Shown piece after piece: positions 22,879 to 34,936 of a stretch of DNA of 64,000 bases. Numbering within the stretch: position 1 is the stretch's first letter; the number at the start of each line of letters is the position of its first letter. Under the pieces are notes generated by a model, which had not been told where the DNA came from, ran no database searches, and saw nothing but the letters and a program-made list of their open reading frames with translations. The stretch is from Proteles cristata cristata (taxonomy: Eukaryota > Chordata > Mammalia > Carnivora > Hyaenidae), in NCBI GenBank assembly GCA_017311185.1, contig JAESUZ010002551.1, positions 1,488,001 through 1,552,000 of the forward strand, read 5' to 3'. Both the position numbers and the translations under genes were made by a program.

Positions 22879-22883
22879 CTGGA

Positions 22884-23805
22884 ACATTTAACATAGATAT
22901 TAGATTGTTATATGGGTGACCAGAAAATAATGTTACTGTCCAACAGTTTTTCCTATAAGTAATTACTGTTTCTTCAATGTAAATATCTTAAAAGTGAAAT
23001 TGATGTCTTATATGTATATGTTCCTAGCCAAACACTGACCTAAACACATCAGAGGCATGTACTAAGTATGTATGGATTGTTGAATATTAAAGCCAAACGA
23101 GTATAATTTGCTCAATAATATTTAAATAGTACTTGTAGTGGTCTGACAAAAATATGGCATCTTGCTACAGACTCAATAATATATAATCATCTTATAAATA
23201 TTGGCAACTCTGACAAAGATAATGGTACCTTTTTTTACCCACTACTGCAGTACTAATAAGTCAGAGGTCTGCAAAGTTACCCAAATTAGGTTCTGATTTG
23301 TAATCTAAGAATTTGTCTGATTAAGGAAGCTTCCTATTGGCCATATTTTCTTTTTAAAATTATAAGCAGGTCATATTTTAGAAAAACAAAAATTGCCAAG
23401 ATGTGTCTGTGTATCATGGTTGCTTTAATAATAAATGCTAATGCTAATAGGAAAAAAGCATTAATCAAGCATAATTGTCAGGTTATTTTCAAGAGCTCAC
23501 CAAATTGAGAACATAATTATAGTATTTTTTCAAGGCATAAATTTAACATTCTTAATAAAGATGCACGTTTTTAATAGTGATAGTTATTTTTACTAAAAAT
23601 AGAAATTTTATGATGCCTGAATATTTTCTAAGCAAAAATTTTCTATTTTTTTCAAGAATATCTTCAAATGTCTCTCTCTTTCTCTCTCTCTCTTTCTCCC
23701 AATTTGAGAAATAAAAGAAAACTTTGTTGTAAACAAACAAAGACTAATAGTTAAATTCAGGTAACATTTAAGAATTCCATTTGTTTTTTCAATTTCACCA
23801 GGAAG
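22884..23805. other. No feature recognised
   Basis: AT-rich DNA with a TC-rich run at 23672-23700. It would be the upstream intron of the candidate exon. No second exon was identified. Confidence 0.35.
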
Positions 23806-23930
23806 TTCTCATCAGGCTCCATGTTGATAGCATGGAGCCTGCCTGGGATTAACTCTCTCCCTCTCTCTCTGCCCCTCCTCTGCTGTCTCTCAAAAAAAAT
23901 ACACTTAAAAACTAAAAAAATAGATAAAAT
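23806..23930 (+). mobile_element. 5'-truncated felid CAN-SINE
   Basis: Begins within the element at catcaggctccatgttgata, continues agcatggagcctgcctggga, the TC tract and an A-rich tail. The tRNA-derived head is missing. Confidence 0.82.
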
Positions 23931-24257
23931 GTTAGTAAAAGATAGATACAAGTTGCAAACCTTGATTATATATGAACATTAGGAAAATATTTTGGTTTAA
24001 TTTTAAGCCAGGAAAAATAAAACCATCTTGTGAGATATCCCTACAATACAGGCTACTTCCCTCATTAATCCCAACAAGATTAAGTAATTACATAACTGTA
24101 TTATAAATGTTGCAGATTGTAATGATATTTTAAAGGCAAAGTGAAATTTAAGTAAATCAAATATTAACATATGTGAAAAGCATATTAATATAACAATATG
24201 TAAGGGGACAAATGCTTTTTTCATAAATACTGTCATCCTTGATTACTAATCTTGGTA

Positions 24258-24416
24258 TTTTTTTAAGATTATATATATATGTTTGGGGGGAGGGGCAGAG
24301 AGAGAGAGAGAGAGTTCACTGTCAGTGAAAAACCCTACACAGGGCTCCATCACATGAACTGTGAGATCATAACCTGAGCCAATATCAAGAGTTCCACGTT
24401 TAACTGATTGAACCAC
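24258..24416 (-). mobile_element. CAN-SINE, minus strand, shortened
   Basis: ttttttaagattatatatat, gaggggcagagagagagaga, cagggctccatcacatgaac, gtgagatcataacctgagcc and taactgattgaaccacc occur in antisense order, with an internal deletion and heavy divergence. Confidence 0.82.
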
Positions 24417-24535
24417 CAATAATAATTAATATTATTATTATACATTTTACATTATTAGTACCTGAAGAGCTCTACACTGACTTTTTCATCCTTCTTACAT
24501 ATTTTCTTACATGTATTTAAAATGTAAAACATCTT

Positions 24536-24754
24536 GGGGCACCTGGGTCGCTCAGTCAGTTAACTGACTCTTGGTTTCAGTTCAGTTTATGACCTCACAC
24601 TTCTGGTTCGTGAGATGGAGCCTCACATGAGGCCCTGTCCTGAGAAAGTGGCAGCTGCTTAGGGTTCCCTCTCCCTCCTTCTCTCTGCCCCTCCCCCTCA
24701 CACTTTTTTCCTCTCTGTGTCTTTTTCAAAATAAATAAACTTAAAAAAATAAAT
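24536..24754 (+). mobile_element. Felid CAN-SINE, plus strand, with TSD
   Basis: Head ggggcacctgggtcgctcag; the interior is diverged (gaggccctgtcctgagaaag). An exact 16-bp TSD, aaatgtaaaacatctt, lies at 24520-24535 and 24755-24770. Confidence 0.94.
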
Positions 24755-24770
24755 AAATGTAAAACATCTT

Positions 24771-25116
24771 AAATCTTTTGCATAAAACCATATATCAATA
24801 GCCATAGTCTGAGCATATTTTAAGATTATATTGCTGAAGAAATTGTAGTAATCCTTTCCCATAGTAAACAGAAAATTGCATTTATCTATATGTTACCAAA
24901 ATAACCATTTGAAAACTGGAAAACATTTTTGTTTTATTTCATTAGCATTTTAAAATGATTTTTAATATATGAAGTTGCTCTATACAAAGTACCAAGATAC
25001 TGGTTATGTTAGATAGGTTCTCATCTGCTTGGGATGATTTCCAAATGGCTCCACTCCACAGCAAGTATGTTGGCTAATGAAAATGAGTTTATGTACTAGC
25101 TCTGTCTTTAAAGAAA
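24771..25116. other. No feature recognised
   Basis: AT-rich sequence without a recognisable element. Confidence 0.35.
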
Positions 25117-25125
25117 GAATGGAAG

Positions 25126-25355
25126 TGAAGGAGAGAGGCAAACCACAAGAGACTCTTAAATACAGAAAACTGAGAGTGAATGGAGAGTGAGGGGAGGGGG
25201 AAATGGGTGATAGGCATTGAGGAGGGCACCTGTTGGGATGAGCACTGGGTGTTGTATGTAAGCAATGAACCATAGGAACCCACCACAAAAACCAAGAGCA
25301 TACTTTACACACTGTACGTTAGCCAATTTGACAATAAATTATATTTGAAAAAGAA
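25126..25355 (+). mobile_element. Carnivore L1 3' UTR, 5'-truncated
   Basis: gagagaggcaaaccacaaga, ctcttaaatacagaaaactg, G-rich tract, gggatgagcactgggtgttg and caatttgacaataaattata are in order. A short repeat, gaatggaag, at 25117-25125 and 25361-25369 may be the TSD. Confidence 0.9.
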
Positions 25356-25394
25356 AGAAGGAATGGAAGACATCTTTGAACATTACTTTCTTCC

Positions 25395-25530
25395 TGACTC
25401 TGTAATAGGCTTTCACTTAAAACTATCCAATTTAAACTTCATAATGACTCTACCCTAAAATATTTATCCATACTTTTCAGGTTAGGAAACCATTATGCAG
25501 AGAGACTGGGTAATTTCCTTGTAGTATTTT
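25395..25530 (+). repeat. MIR/L2-like ancient repeat (tentative)
   Basis: ttcacttaaaactatccaat, ttaaacttcataatgactct, ttcaggttaggaaaccatta and tgcagagagactgggtaatt follow the same ancient repeat order as 3430-3560. Confidence 0.5.
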
Positions 25531-25776
25531 TATAATTGTTGTTGTTGTTATTTACATATTAGCTTTTTCCAAAAAATATATCTCATAAGACTGTATACAA
25601 ATGGAAAGCTAAAATTAACTTACGGTAAGTGAAGTTGAGATATAGGAAATCTAAGCGAAGTTATCTATAGATTCTAGAGTTGGGTTCCAACTTTTTTCAA
25701 GCTTCTAGAGGCAAGATTTAAAATGTAGTCATTTTTATGGCATATAGTATCCACAAGTTAAAAATAAGCAGTTGCT

Positions 25777-26168
25777 GGTGCAAGCCCCTCTGGAAAACAG
25801 TGTGGAGGTTCCTCAGGAAACTAACAATAGAACTCCCCTATGACCCAGCAATAGCACTGCTAGGAAGTTACCCAAGGGATACAGAAATGCTGAGGCATAG
25901 GAGCACATGTACCCCAATGTTCAAAGCAGCACTCTCCACAATAGCTAAAACATGGAAAGAGCTTAAGGGTCCATCCACGGACGAATGGATCAAGAAGATA
26001 GGGTTTATCTATACCATGGAATACTACATGGCAATGAGAAACAATGAAATCTGGCCATGTGGAGCAACATGGATAGACCTTGAGGGTGTTATGCTGAGCG
26101 AAATAAGTCAGGCAAAGAAGGACAAATATCATATGTTTGCATGTATAGGAGGATTAGGAGGAACTTAA
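25777..26168 (+). pseudogene. L1 ORF2 C-terminal remnant
   Basis: An open frame of about 130 codons encodes only the last part of ORF2p: [63 protein letters not shown]. The frame is unbroken to the natural stop at 26166-26168, consistent with a fairly young copy. It runs upstream into host flank to an ATG at 25737 by chance. It lacks endonuclease and reverse transcriptase and is non-functional. Confidence 0.92.
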
Positions 26169-26376
26169 CAGAGGAACAAGGGGGAGAAGAAGGGGGGAAA
26201 TGGTGGGGGAAAGGGAGAGAGGCAAACCATGAGAGACTCTTGAATGCTGACAAAAACTGAGGACTGATGGATGTGGGGGGGGAGGAGGGATGGGCATGGA
26301 GGAGGACACTTGTGGGGATGAGCACTGGGTGTTATGTGGAAACTAATTTGACAATAAGCTATTTGTAAAAAAAAAA
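25777..26376 (+). mobile_element. 5'-truncated carnivore L1 with TSD
   Basis: Contains the end of ORF2 and the whole 3' UTR, finishing in ataagctatttgt and a 14-A tail. An exact 16-bp TSD, aaaataagcagttgct, lies at 25761-25776 and 26377-26392, so the event was a single target-primed insertion that stopped about 600 bp from the 3' end. Confidence 0.96.
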
Positions 26377-26392
26377 AAAATAAGCAGTTGCT

Positions 26393-27784
26393 TAGGAAAA
26401 GCACATGTAACCAAAGACTGAAGAGAAATTACCCCCTTTTTGTAATCTCCTGGTGTGATCACTAACATTTAGGGAGTTTCATAAAACCATTTCTGAAAAC
26501 CATGTAGTCTTGGGATATGATACTATCCTGGAATAAAGAATGATTACTTAGGCATTAATTTATTGGTTGATGGAGAAAAAAGAGGGATTTCCTTTTGGAG
26601 AATTTTATATATCCATTGAAAATAATGCTTTTGAAAAATATTTATTGCCCTAGGTAATGGTCACAATAAAATGTTAAGTGGGGAAAAGATTTGTATTTCA
26701 CAATAAAATGTTAAGATAAGAGAAAGAATATAACATTTTATATTTTCATACACTTATATTTAAGTTTTTTCATACAAACTCCTTTCTGTATCTAACATAA
26801 ATCCCTCTAATTTGTTCCTACTAAAAGCAGAAGTAATATCATTAAATAAGTGCTAATTGGATCATACCTCTCCATGCACAGCCATCAAGTGCTAAGTAAC
26901 ATTTTAACAATATTCCAAAATATCAAAATAAGGAAGTTAAGAGAAACACGATTAATAATTCTCTTTCAAATATAAGTTCTCTGTGTTTTTTTATTTCACT
27001 AAGAGAATGAATTGGTAATTTACCTATAGTGAGAGGATCTAAGTTCCACTTTGCCATAGTACTGTATGATCTTAAAATGCACAATAGTTCATCCCTTCTT
27101 AAGGTGATGTATGTGTGTAGAGGTAAAAATAGAAATTGAAGTACTGTAAGGAACACACCCTTCTTCTATTTATTACCATTTGCCTGGCAAGTCAACTAGC
27201 CTCAGGCCAAAATACATCATTTCAGGTCACCAGGCTAACAATTTCCAGTGCCCAGTTCTCTAGTAAAAGAAATCAACGTATTCCAGAAAACAGAAAATAT
27301 TACCTTCAAAACATTATGGAAACCTGCAAAGATATAAACCAGACTTTTCATTAGTGCTGTAAAATTTAATGACACTTCCACTTATAATTGGACTTTTTGT
27401 TTTTTATTCAGGATTACATTATGTGGTTTCTATGTATTCCTCAACTTAACTTTCATCCCTTTACTACAGCTCATTAGGTAGGGAAAAGAGGAGATATTAA
27501 ATACAAATTAAATGGCTTTATTGTTGGTACCTTAGGCAAAAAAGACATATATACTCCCTAGAGAATTATGTAGACTCCCAAGGTCAGTAGGAGCTCTTTC
27601 TTAGTTGTTTTCTTTTCTACAGTACATTTAATATTCTCTAGTGTCCTTGATAATATTTTCTTCAATAAATATTATAATACCAGCTTAATTACAAAGTCAG
27701 GGCAGAAAAGCTGGCAAACACAAAAAAAAAACAACCCCACAAAGAAGAAGAATCACCATTAGTAAACTTTGATGTATGTTACCT
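26393..27784. other. Long unassigned stretch
   Basis: About 1.4 kb of AT-rich DNA. The phrase cacaataaaatgttaag occurs at 26661 and again near 26699. A 72-codon plus frame (27136-27354) has no known domain. Nothing here supports a gene. Confidence 0.35.
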
Positions 27785-28050
27785 TTTTCTACTCAGGTAA
27801 AAATCTTATTTACCTACATATTTTTAAAATTATTTCATAGTATACATACTATTTTTATAATTTTCTAAACTCTCGCAATGTATTCTGCAAGATAGATTTT
27901 AGTAACTAAATATTATCATATGGATATACTGTCATTTACTTAACTGAGATTATTTCCAATTTTTGCTATTAAAAATAAAGCTACATTGTGCATCCTTGTA
28001 GACATATTTTTATATTTGAATTTTCCTATAAACTTCACGAGCTTTAATAT
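27785..28050 (-). mobile_element. Ancient L1-type 3' fragment (tentative)
   Basis: tatggatatactgtcattta, taactgagattatttccaat, ttttgctattaaaaataaag and ctacattgtgcatccttgta resemble the same antisense L1M tail type as 2140-2460. Confidence 0.5.
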
Positions 28051-28484
28051 TTAAGTCAAAATATGAAATATTTAAAATTTCACTGCCAAAAGATAATCTT
28101 GTATAGTTTCATCATTTTCTCTTAAAGCAGTGTGAGTATTCTTTTCTAAGAAGTCTACAAAACAATGTATTTTCTTTACTTTTCCAATTTCACTGATAAA
28201 CATTACATCTTATGAAATCATGTTCAGAGAGTGAAAATCTGAAAGAATTAATCTCCACTGCAAATAACACTAAAATAATTTCTATAGGCTAAGGGAAAAT
28301 GAAATCAGATGGAAACTGGCTTTCATAACAAGGAATTAAGAACACCAGAAAATAAATTGGTCAGCAAATATTAAGGGCTATTGAAATTATTATTCCTATA
28401 TGTACACATATTTTTTTCTTTCCTTAGAGAAAATCAGCCATGTAAAGTAAAAATTATAACCAAAAAAAAAAATGAGTTTATAAC
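28051..28484. other. No feature recognised
   Basis: AT-rich sequence directly upstream of an old L1; may include decayed L1, but no landmark is clear. Confidence 0.35.
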
Positions 28485-29440
28485 AATTACATGGTCAGTT
28501 AATCTTTGACAAACTAGGAAAGAATATGCAAAGGAAAAGACAGTTTCTTCAACAAATAGTGCTGGGAAAACTGGACAGCTAATGCAAAAGAATGAAATAG
28601 GACCACTTTCTTACATCCTACACAAAAATAAATTCAGAAGGGATTAAAGACCTAAATGTAAGACCTGAAATGCTAAAAATCCTAGAATAGAGCACAGAGA
28701 GTAATGTCTTTGATATGGGCCATAGCACATTGTTTTAGATATGTCTAAAATGTTTTGTAGATATGAGGCAAGAGAAATTAAGCAACAATTTCCTATTAGG
28801 AAATACATGAGAACTACATTAAAATAAAAAGCTTCTGCACAGTGAAGGAAACAATCAACAAAGCTAAAAGGCAAACTAATGAATCAGAGAAGATATTTGC
28901 AAAGGACATATCCAATAAAGGGTTAGGATACAAAATACATAGAGAACTTCTTAAATTCAACACCCAAGAAATAAATAATCTAATTAAAATATGGACAAGA
29001 GACATGAATAGGCATTTTTTTTCCAAAAAAGACATCCAAATAGCCAACAGGCACATGAAAAGATGCTCAGCATCACTCATTATCAAGCAAATGCAAATCA
29101 AAACTACAAAGACATAACACCTCATTCCTATTAAAATGGCTAAAATCAAAAACATAAAAAACATATGTTGACAGGGATGTGATAAACAAAGAAGCCCTCA
29201 TGCACAGTTAGTGGAGAACTGGTGTGGCCACTGTGGAAAATAGTATAAAGATTCCTCAAACAGTTAAAAATAGAACTACCTTAAGACCCAGCAATTGTAC
29301 TACCAAGTATTTACTCAAAGAATATAAAAATGCTAATTCAAAGAAATGCATGCACTCCAAGGTTTATAGCAACATTATCTACAATAGCTAACTTATGGAA
29401 ACAGTCCAAATGTCCATTAACTGATGAATGAATAAAGTGG

Positions 29441-29471
<31 letters not shown>

Positions 29472-29940
29472 GTATATATGTATGTATGTGTGTGTGTGTG
29501 TATATATATATATACACATACATACACAATGGAATATTACTCAGCCATTAAAAAGAATGAAATCTAGCCATTTGCAACGGTGTGGATGGAGCTAGAGAAT
29601 GTTATGATAAGTGAAGTAAGTAGTCAGAGAAAGACAAATACCACGATTTCACTCATGTGTAATTTAAGAAACAAAACAAGTGAGCAAAGGATAAAAAAAA
29701 AAAAGAGAGAGAGAGAAAGAAAAACCAAGAAGAGACTCTTAACTATATAGAACAAACTGATGATTGCCAGAGGTGGAGTGAGTGGGGGAATGGATTAAAC
29801 AGGAGATGGGGATTAAGGAGTGCACTTGACCTGATGAGCACTGGGCAACGTATGGGATTATTGAATTTATAATGGATACTTGAAACTAATATAACACTGT
29901 ATGTTAACTATACTGGAATTGAAATAAAAGCTTAATAATA
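28485..29940 (+). mobile_element. Old L1, ORF2 C-terminus through 3' end
   Basis: Begins near ttaatctttgacaaactagg and continues gtgctgggaaaactggacag, agcttctgcacagtgaagga, agcatcactcattatcaagc, aaaatagaactaccttaaga, atggaatattactcagccat, agactcttaactatatagaa, gatgagcactgggcaacgta and a poor A-tail at 29940. ORF2 is broken repeatedly; the longest piece is 91 codons at 28842-29117. A TA/TG microsatellite has grown inside it at 29440-29525. Confidence 0.9.
29440..29528. repeat. (TA)n/(TATG)n/(TG)n compound microsatellite
   Basis: An expansion inside the old L1 copy at the codons that normally follow gatgaatgaataaa and precede atggaatattactcagcca, adding roughly 80 nt. Confidence 0.95.
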
Positions 29941-30169
29941 ATGGCTTTTACAGAATACTTAGAAGTAAAATATATGGCAACTAAAAGCATACTGTTATAA
30001 ATTTCTTAAACTGTTCACTAAGTATTTTAATGTGGTATAATAAATTCTATATGCATATTTTATTATCTAAGGAAATATCCAAAAAAGTATAAAGAAGGGT
30101 AACAAAAATGACATAAGATAATATGGAATATAGAAACATATTTATATACCTCCAAAAAGATAAGAGGAA

Positions 30170-30590
30170 AGAAAAGGGACAAAGAAAAGACAAAAAGGAC
30201 AAAGGAAAGAGCTGAGAAACAATGAAAACATTTTTTTAAAAATCAAATACCAATATGAAATTCAAGTATGTCAATAATTACATTAAACACTACAAACAAA
30301 ACACTTCACTTAAAACACAGACTGTGACTCAACCATAGTTTTTTTTTTACAAAAAATAAATATACTTTAAATATAAGGTACAAAAATTTTTAAGTTAAAT
30401 AAAATTTTTAAAGATTAACCATATTAGCATTAAGTATAAGAAACCTGGAATGGTTATACTAGTGTCAGCCAAAAAACTTGAAAATGAATAGTATTAGCAG
30501 GAAATGAAAAATATATTCAATCAGGTGATAATGAAAGCACAACAAATTAAAATTTATGAAATGCAGTTAATTCATCATTAGAAAAATGTA
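30170..30590 (+). mobile_element. Decayed L1 ORF2 5' portion (tentative)
   Basis: tcaataattacattaaacac followed downstream by aatggttatactagtgtcag and tattcaatcaggtgataatg resembles the start of the L1 ORF2 endonuclease region on the plus strand, with large deletions and no open frame. Confidence 0.5.
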
Positions 30591-30599
30591 GTGTTTTTT

Positions 30600-32409
30600 T
30601 CCCAATTTCTAAATTACAGTAAAACACGCATAGTGTAAAATTTACTTTTTAAACCATTTAAATATATATTTCAGTGGTATTATTCATAATGTTGTGCAAC
30701 CACTTCCATCATCTATCTTCTTAACTCACTTTGTCTTGTAAAACTGAAAGTCTGTACCATTAAATTATAACTTCCCATTCTCCCTTCCCTCCAGCCTCTG
30801 GTAATCACCAACCTATTTTCTATCTGTGTGATTTTGACTACTTTGAGTACCTCACATAAATGAAATGATACAGTATCTGTCTTTTTGTGACTGGCTTATG
30901 TCACTTACTGTAATGTCTTCAACATTTATCCATGTTATAGAGTATGTCAGAATTTCCTTCCTTTTTAAGGCTGAATAATATTTCTTTGTATGTATAAACC
31001 ACATTTTGGTTCTCCATTCAACTATCAGTGAACACTTGGATTACTTCCAAGTTTTAGCTATTGTGGATAATATTACTATAAGTATGAGTGTACAACTATC
31101 TCTTTGACACTCTTTTCAGTTCCTTGAATACATTTTATTTATTTTTTCTTGCCTTATTGCTCTAGTTAGAACTTCTAGTACCATATTGGATGGAAATGGC
31201 AAAGGCAGAAATCCTAACCGTGTTTCTGATCTTTGAGGGAAAGCTTTCAGTATTTCACTATTGAGTATAATGTCCATTATGGATTTTTCACATATGGTTT
31301 TTATTGTGTTGAGGTAGTTTCCTTTTATTCTTGATTCATTGAGCATATCTTATCATGAATATATGTTGAATTTTGTCAAATGTCTTTTGTACATCAATTG
31401 CAATGATAATGTGGATTTTTCCCTTTATTCTATTAATGTACTGTATTACAATGATAATTTTTATATACTAAATCATCCTTGAATTCCACAAATGAGTCCC
31501 ACTGGGTCATTGTGCATAATCCTTTAATGTGCTGCTGAATTTAGTGTTTTGTTGAGAACTTTTGCATCAATGTTCATAACTGATATTGGTCTCTAGTTTT
31601 CATGGCTTTGACATCAGTGTAATCCTGGCCTTAAAGAATGAGTTAGGAAATGTTCCTCCTCTTCAACTTTTTGAAAGTTAGAGAAGGATTGGTTTTCGTT
31701 TTTCTTCGTGTATTGTATAGAATCCACTAGTGAAGCCACCAGGTCTAAGCACTTTCTTTGTCAGAGATTTTTGATTACTGATTCCATCTCCCTACAAGTT
31801 ATAAATCTCTTTAAGTTTTTTATTTGCTTGTGACTTTGTCTTGGTATGTTTTGTTGTATCTTCTTCCTATCCTGAAACTTTTAGTAACATATCGTATCCT
31901 TTGTATCTTATAATATTTTTATTCAACTTAAAAATTCTGTCTCATGTTATTATGGCCAGGTTTTTTTCTCTTTGGTTATTACTTTTAGCTTCTTCTCACT
32001 TTTAGTCTTTTTGTAACTTTGGGTATAAAATGAGTTTCTGGTAAACAATATTTAGTTAGATCATGTATTTATTTTCTATTTTATCAATATCTGTCTTTTG
32101 AGTGGAAAGTCAAAAACATTTACATTTAAAGCCATTACTGATAAGAGGTACTTAGTTCTTGTTTTCTATGTCTTATAGTTTTTTAACCTTCATCTTCTAC
32201 ATTACTGTCTTCTTTCATGTGAACTTAGCTTTTTTTATTTTTTGGTTGGTAGTGAAACATTTAAGTTACTCTCATTTCTTTTTATGTATATTCTTTAGCT
32301 ACTTACTTTATTACTATGGACTTCACATTTGACAACGTAAAATCATCACACTATAATTTTAGTTTATATTAACTTAACTTCAATATCATATAAAAACCCT
32401 GCTTATTTG
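30600..32409 (-). mobile_element. Old L1, antisense, left half of a split copy
   Basis: Read antisense it gives a typical old L1M 3' end (cagtggtattattcataatg, tgtgactggcttatgtcact, aaggctgaataatatttctt), then antisense ORF2 (tttgagggaaagctttcagt, aatgagtcccactgggtcat, aggtctaagcactttctttg), and upstream sequence to 32409. The element resumes at 38059 after the inserted younger L1. ORF2 is fully decayed. The left half is about 1.8 kb. Confidence 0.85.
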
Positions 32410-32422
32410 ATAGCTCCATCCT

Positions 32423-33997
32423 TGAGGGAGAGAAGGGGTCAACATGGTGGAGAAGTAGGGGGGATCCATACTTCCCATGAACCCCAAGAGTCTGGGAGGA
32501 AAAGAGTCAGAGTCTACCAGGGAGACATCAGGAAAACGTGATGAGCCATAGGTGGGTGACTGCGAACTGGGGGGAGGGGGAAGATAAAATGGGCCCCATA
32601 GGCACAGAGGGGAGGGATCCCCTCTTGTGGAGAGACAACGGGAAGAGAAAGAGTAGCTGGGAAGCATAGGACTGTATCTGGACAAGAGAAAATCTCAGAC
32701 CGGGAAGGAGAGGGATCTCATCTCTAACTGTGGGACCTTCTTCGGGCTGGGGGCGGCTGCCCTGTTCACGCACCTGGGGAGGAGGGTAGCCACCTCTGGG
32801 TTTGGTGGTAAGTCAGGGGCACAGTCCGCAGCAGGAGAAACCAGTCTCCTCCCCTGAAATGATGTGGCACAGGACAAAACCGGCCAGGACTACAAGTCCG
32901 GTGACATTGAGAAGAACTTCCCCAGGACTGGGGTGCATAGAGCAGGAGTTTAAATCCCAGCCAAGTGCTGGGTCATGGGAATCAGCAGAGCAAGACAGAT
33001 AGCCTCATCTGAGCCTGTGACACAGTAAGGATGGCCCAAATGGAGTGATTTTGGGACACTAGGTCTTGGAGAAGAGACTGGGGGTTCACCATTTTTCTCC
33101 CCAACACCACCAAGGTGGGGCTTCAAGGATGGTCTGTGGGGTCCACAGTGGAGACAGGACCCATCTACACCAAACCACACCCCTCTGTGCCAGGTAACTG
33201 CATATCTACTAGAGCAGGATAGACACTGAGGAACCAGACGGCCCCCTCCTCCAGACCAGTGCTGCTGCATTGCTTGGATTAATTCTAGGATAATTCTTCT
33301 TATTTACATATATTCTTCCTTCCTTTTCTCCTTATCTCTTCCATCCTTTAGGCTGGTTACCCTGGTTGTTGATTTGTTTAAGCAGACATATTTAATCCAT
33401 TCTCTTGATAAGGGTTCTACACCTCCTTCTTTACTCTACTTTCTCTCTCTCTGGATAATCAAGCCATACAGTTTCTCTGTCTAGGTAACTTTATCTTTGT
33501 TTCTTTTTCCCAGCCTCCTTCTTTATTTTCCTTTTCCTCTCTCTCCATTAATCCATTTAGTCTCTCTGCCTAGTCAATGTTTATTTTTTCTTTTTCCCTG
33601 CCCCTGTCATTTCTCTCTTTGTATATGCTCTTCCATCAACACCACCTCCACCCTGTTCTTTACTTGTAACTGGTGTTTGTGTTTTTTTGCTTTTGGGTTG
33701 TTTATTTATTTGTGTGTTTGTGCGTTTTTGTTTTCTGTTTGTCTGTTTTCCTTTCCACGGCTACTTCAAGGAACAAATCAAAACACACCTGGTGGAAGGC
33801 CCAAAACATCACTACAAGTAGGGAAATAAAATAACCAAAGTCACACCAACAGAGAGCAAGTAACACTCTCCAAAAAACATCTCCTGAATGGCAAGGCCCT
33901 GGACGGTGTACGACCCCCTCCTTTAATATAGCAGTGCTCACTGGTACAGAGCTCAAAACAAGATTTAAAATTCATAAGGGACAGAAAACTAGCCAAA
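32423..33997 (+). promoter_or_regulatory. L1 copy A 5' UTR (former internal promoter)
   Basis: A GC-richer leader of about 1.6 kb before ORF1, with the same order of landmarks as copy B (gcacaggacaaaaccgg… region, T-rich run 33430-33760, ggaacaaatcaaaacacacc). In L1 elements this region carries the RNA polymerase II promoter. An antisense open frame at 32386-32685 overlaps its 5' edge and continues into host flank. Confidence 0.75.
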
Positions 33998-34890
33998 ATG
34001 ATGAAATGGAAGAATTCTCCTCAAAAGAAAGTCCAGGAAGAAGTGACAGGTAAAGAATTGATCAAAACAGATATAAGTAACATAACTGAACAAGAATTTA
34101 GAATAATAGTCATAAGATTAATCACTGGGCTTGAAAAAGACATAGAAGACAGTAGAGAATCTATTGCTGTAGAGATCAAGGAACTAAAAACTAGTCATGA
34201 TGAGTTAAAAACTGCTGTAAATGAGGTACAAAATAAAATGGAGGCAGCCACAGCACGGATTGAAGAGGCAGAGGGGAAAATAGGTTAATTAGTAGATAAA
34301 ATTATGGGAAAAGAGGAAGCTGTGAAAGAGATATTTAAAAAAAAACCCAGGATCACACGGGGAGAATTAGAGAACTAAGATTCAATCAAATGGAACAATA
34401 GCCATATCATAGGAATTCCATAAGAAGATGAGAGAGAGAAAGGGGCTGAAGGTATACTTGAACAAATCATAGCTGAGAATTTCCCCAATCTGAGGAAGGA
34501 ATATGACATTGAAATCCAAGAGGCACAGAGAACTCCCTTCAAATGTAACTTGAATCAATCTTTTGAATGACATATAATAGTGAAACTGGAAAAATATAAG
34601 GATAAAGAGAGAATTCTGAAAGCAGCTAGGGATAAATGGCCCTTAACATACAAATGTAGACACATAAGGATTATGGTAGGTTGATCTGCTGAAACCTGGC
34701 AGGCCAGAAAGGAATGGCAGGAAATCTTCAATGTGATGAACAGGAAATATATGCAGATAAGAATCCTTTATCCAGGAAGCTTATCATCCAGAATAGAAGG
34801 AGAGATAAAGGTTTTATTGAACAAACAAAAACTGAAGGAATTCATCACTATTGAACTAGACCAACAAGAGATCCTAAAGGGGACTCTGAA
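33998..34890 (+). pseudogene. L1 copy A ORF1 (RNA-binding protein), broken
   Basis: ORF1p is the L1 nucleic-acid chaperone, which forms trimers through an N-terminal coiled coil. The first 96 codons from the ATG at 33998 are intact and give a charged coiled-coil-like region (ELKTSHDELKTAVNEVQNKM), then a stop at about 34286. The middle, including the RRM-like part, is split by stops and shifts. A C-terminal piece is open from 34733 (MQIRILYPGSLSSRIEGEI). The normal ORF1 stop is lost in this frame, so the C-terminal piece reads straight into the ORF2 start codon at 34937. Confidence 0.9.
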
Positions 34891-34936
34891 TAAAATGTTG
34901 CAAGGACCACAAAGTACCAGAGACATCACTATAACC

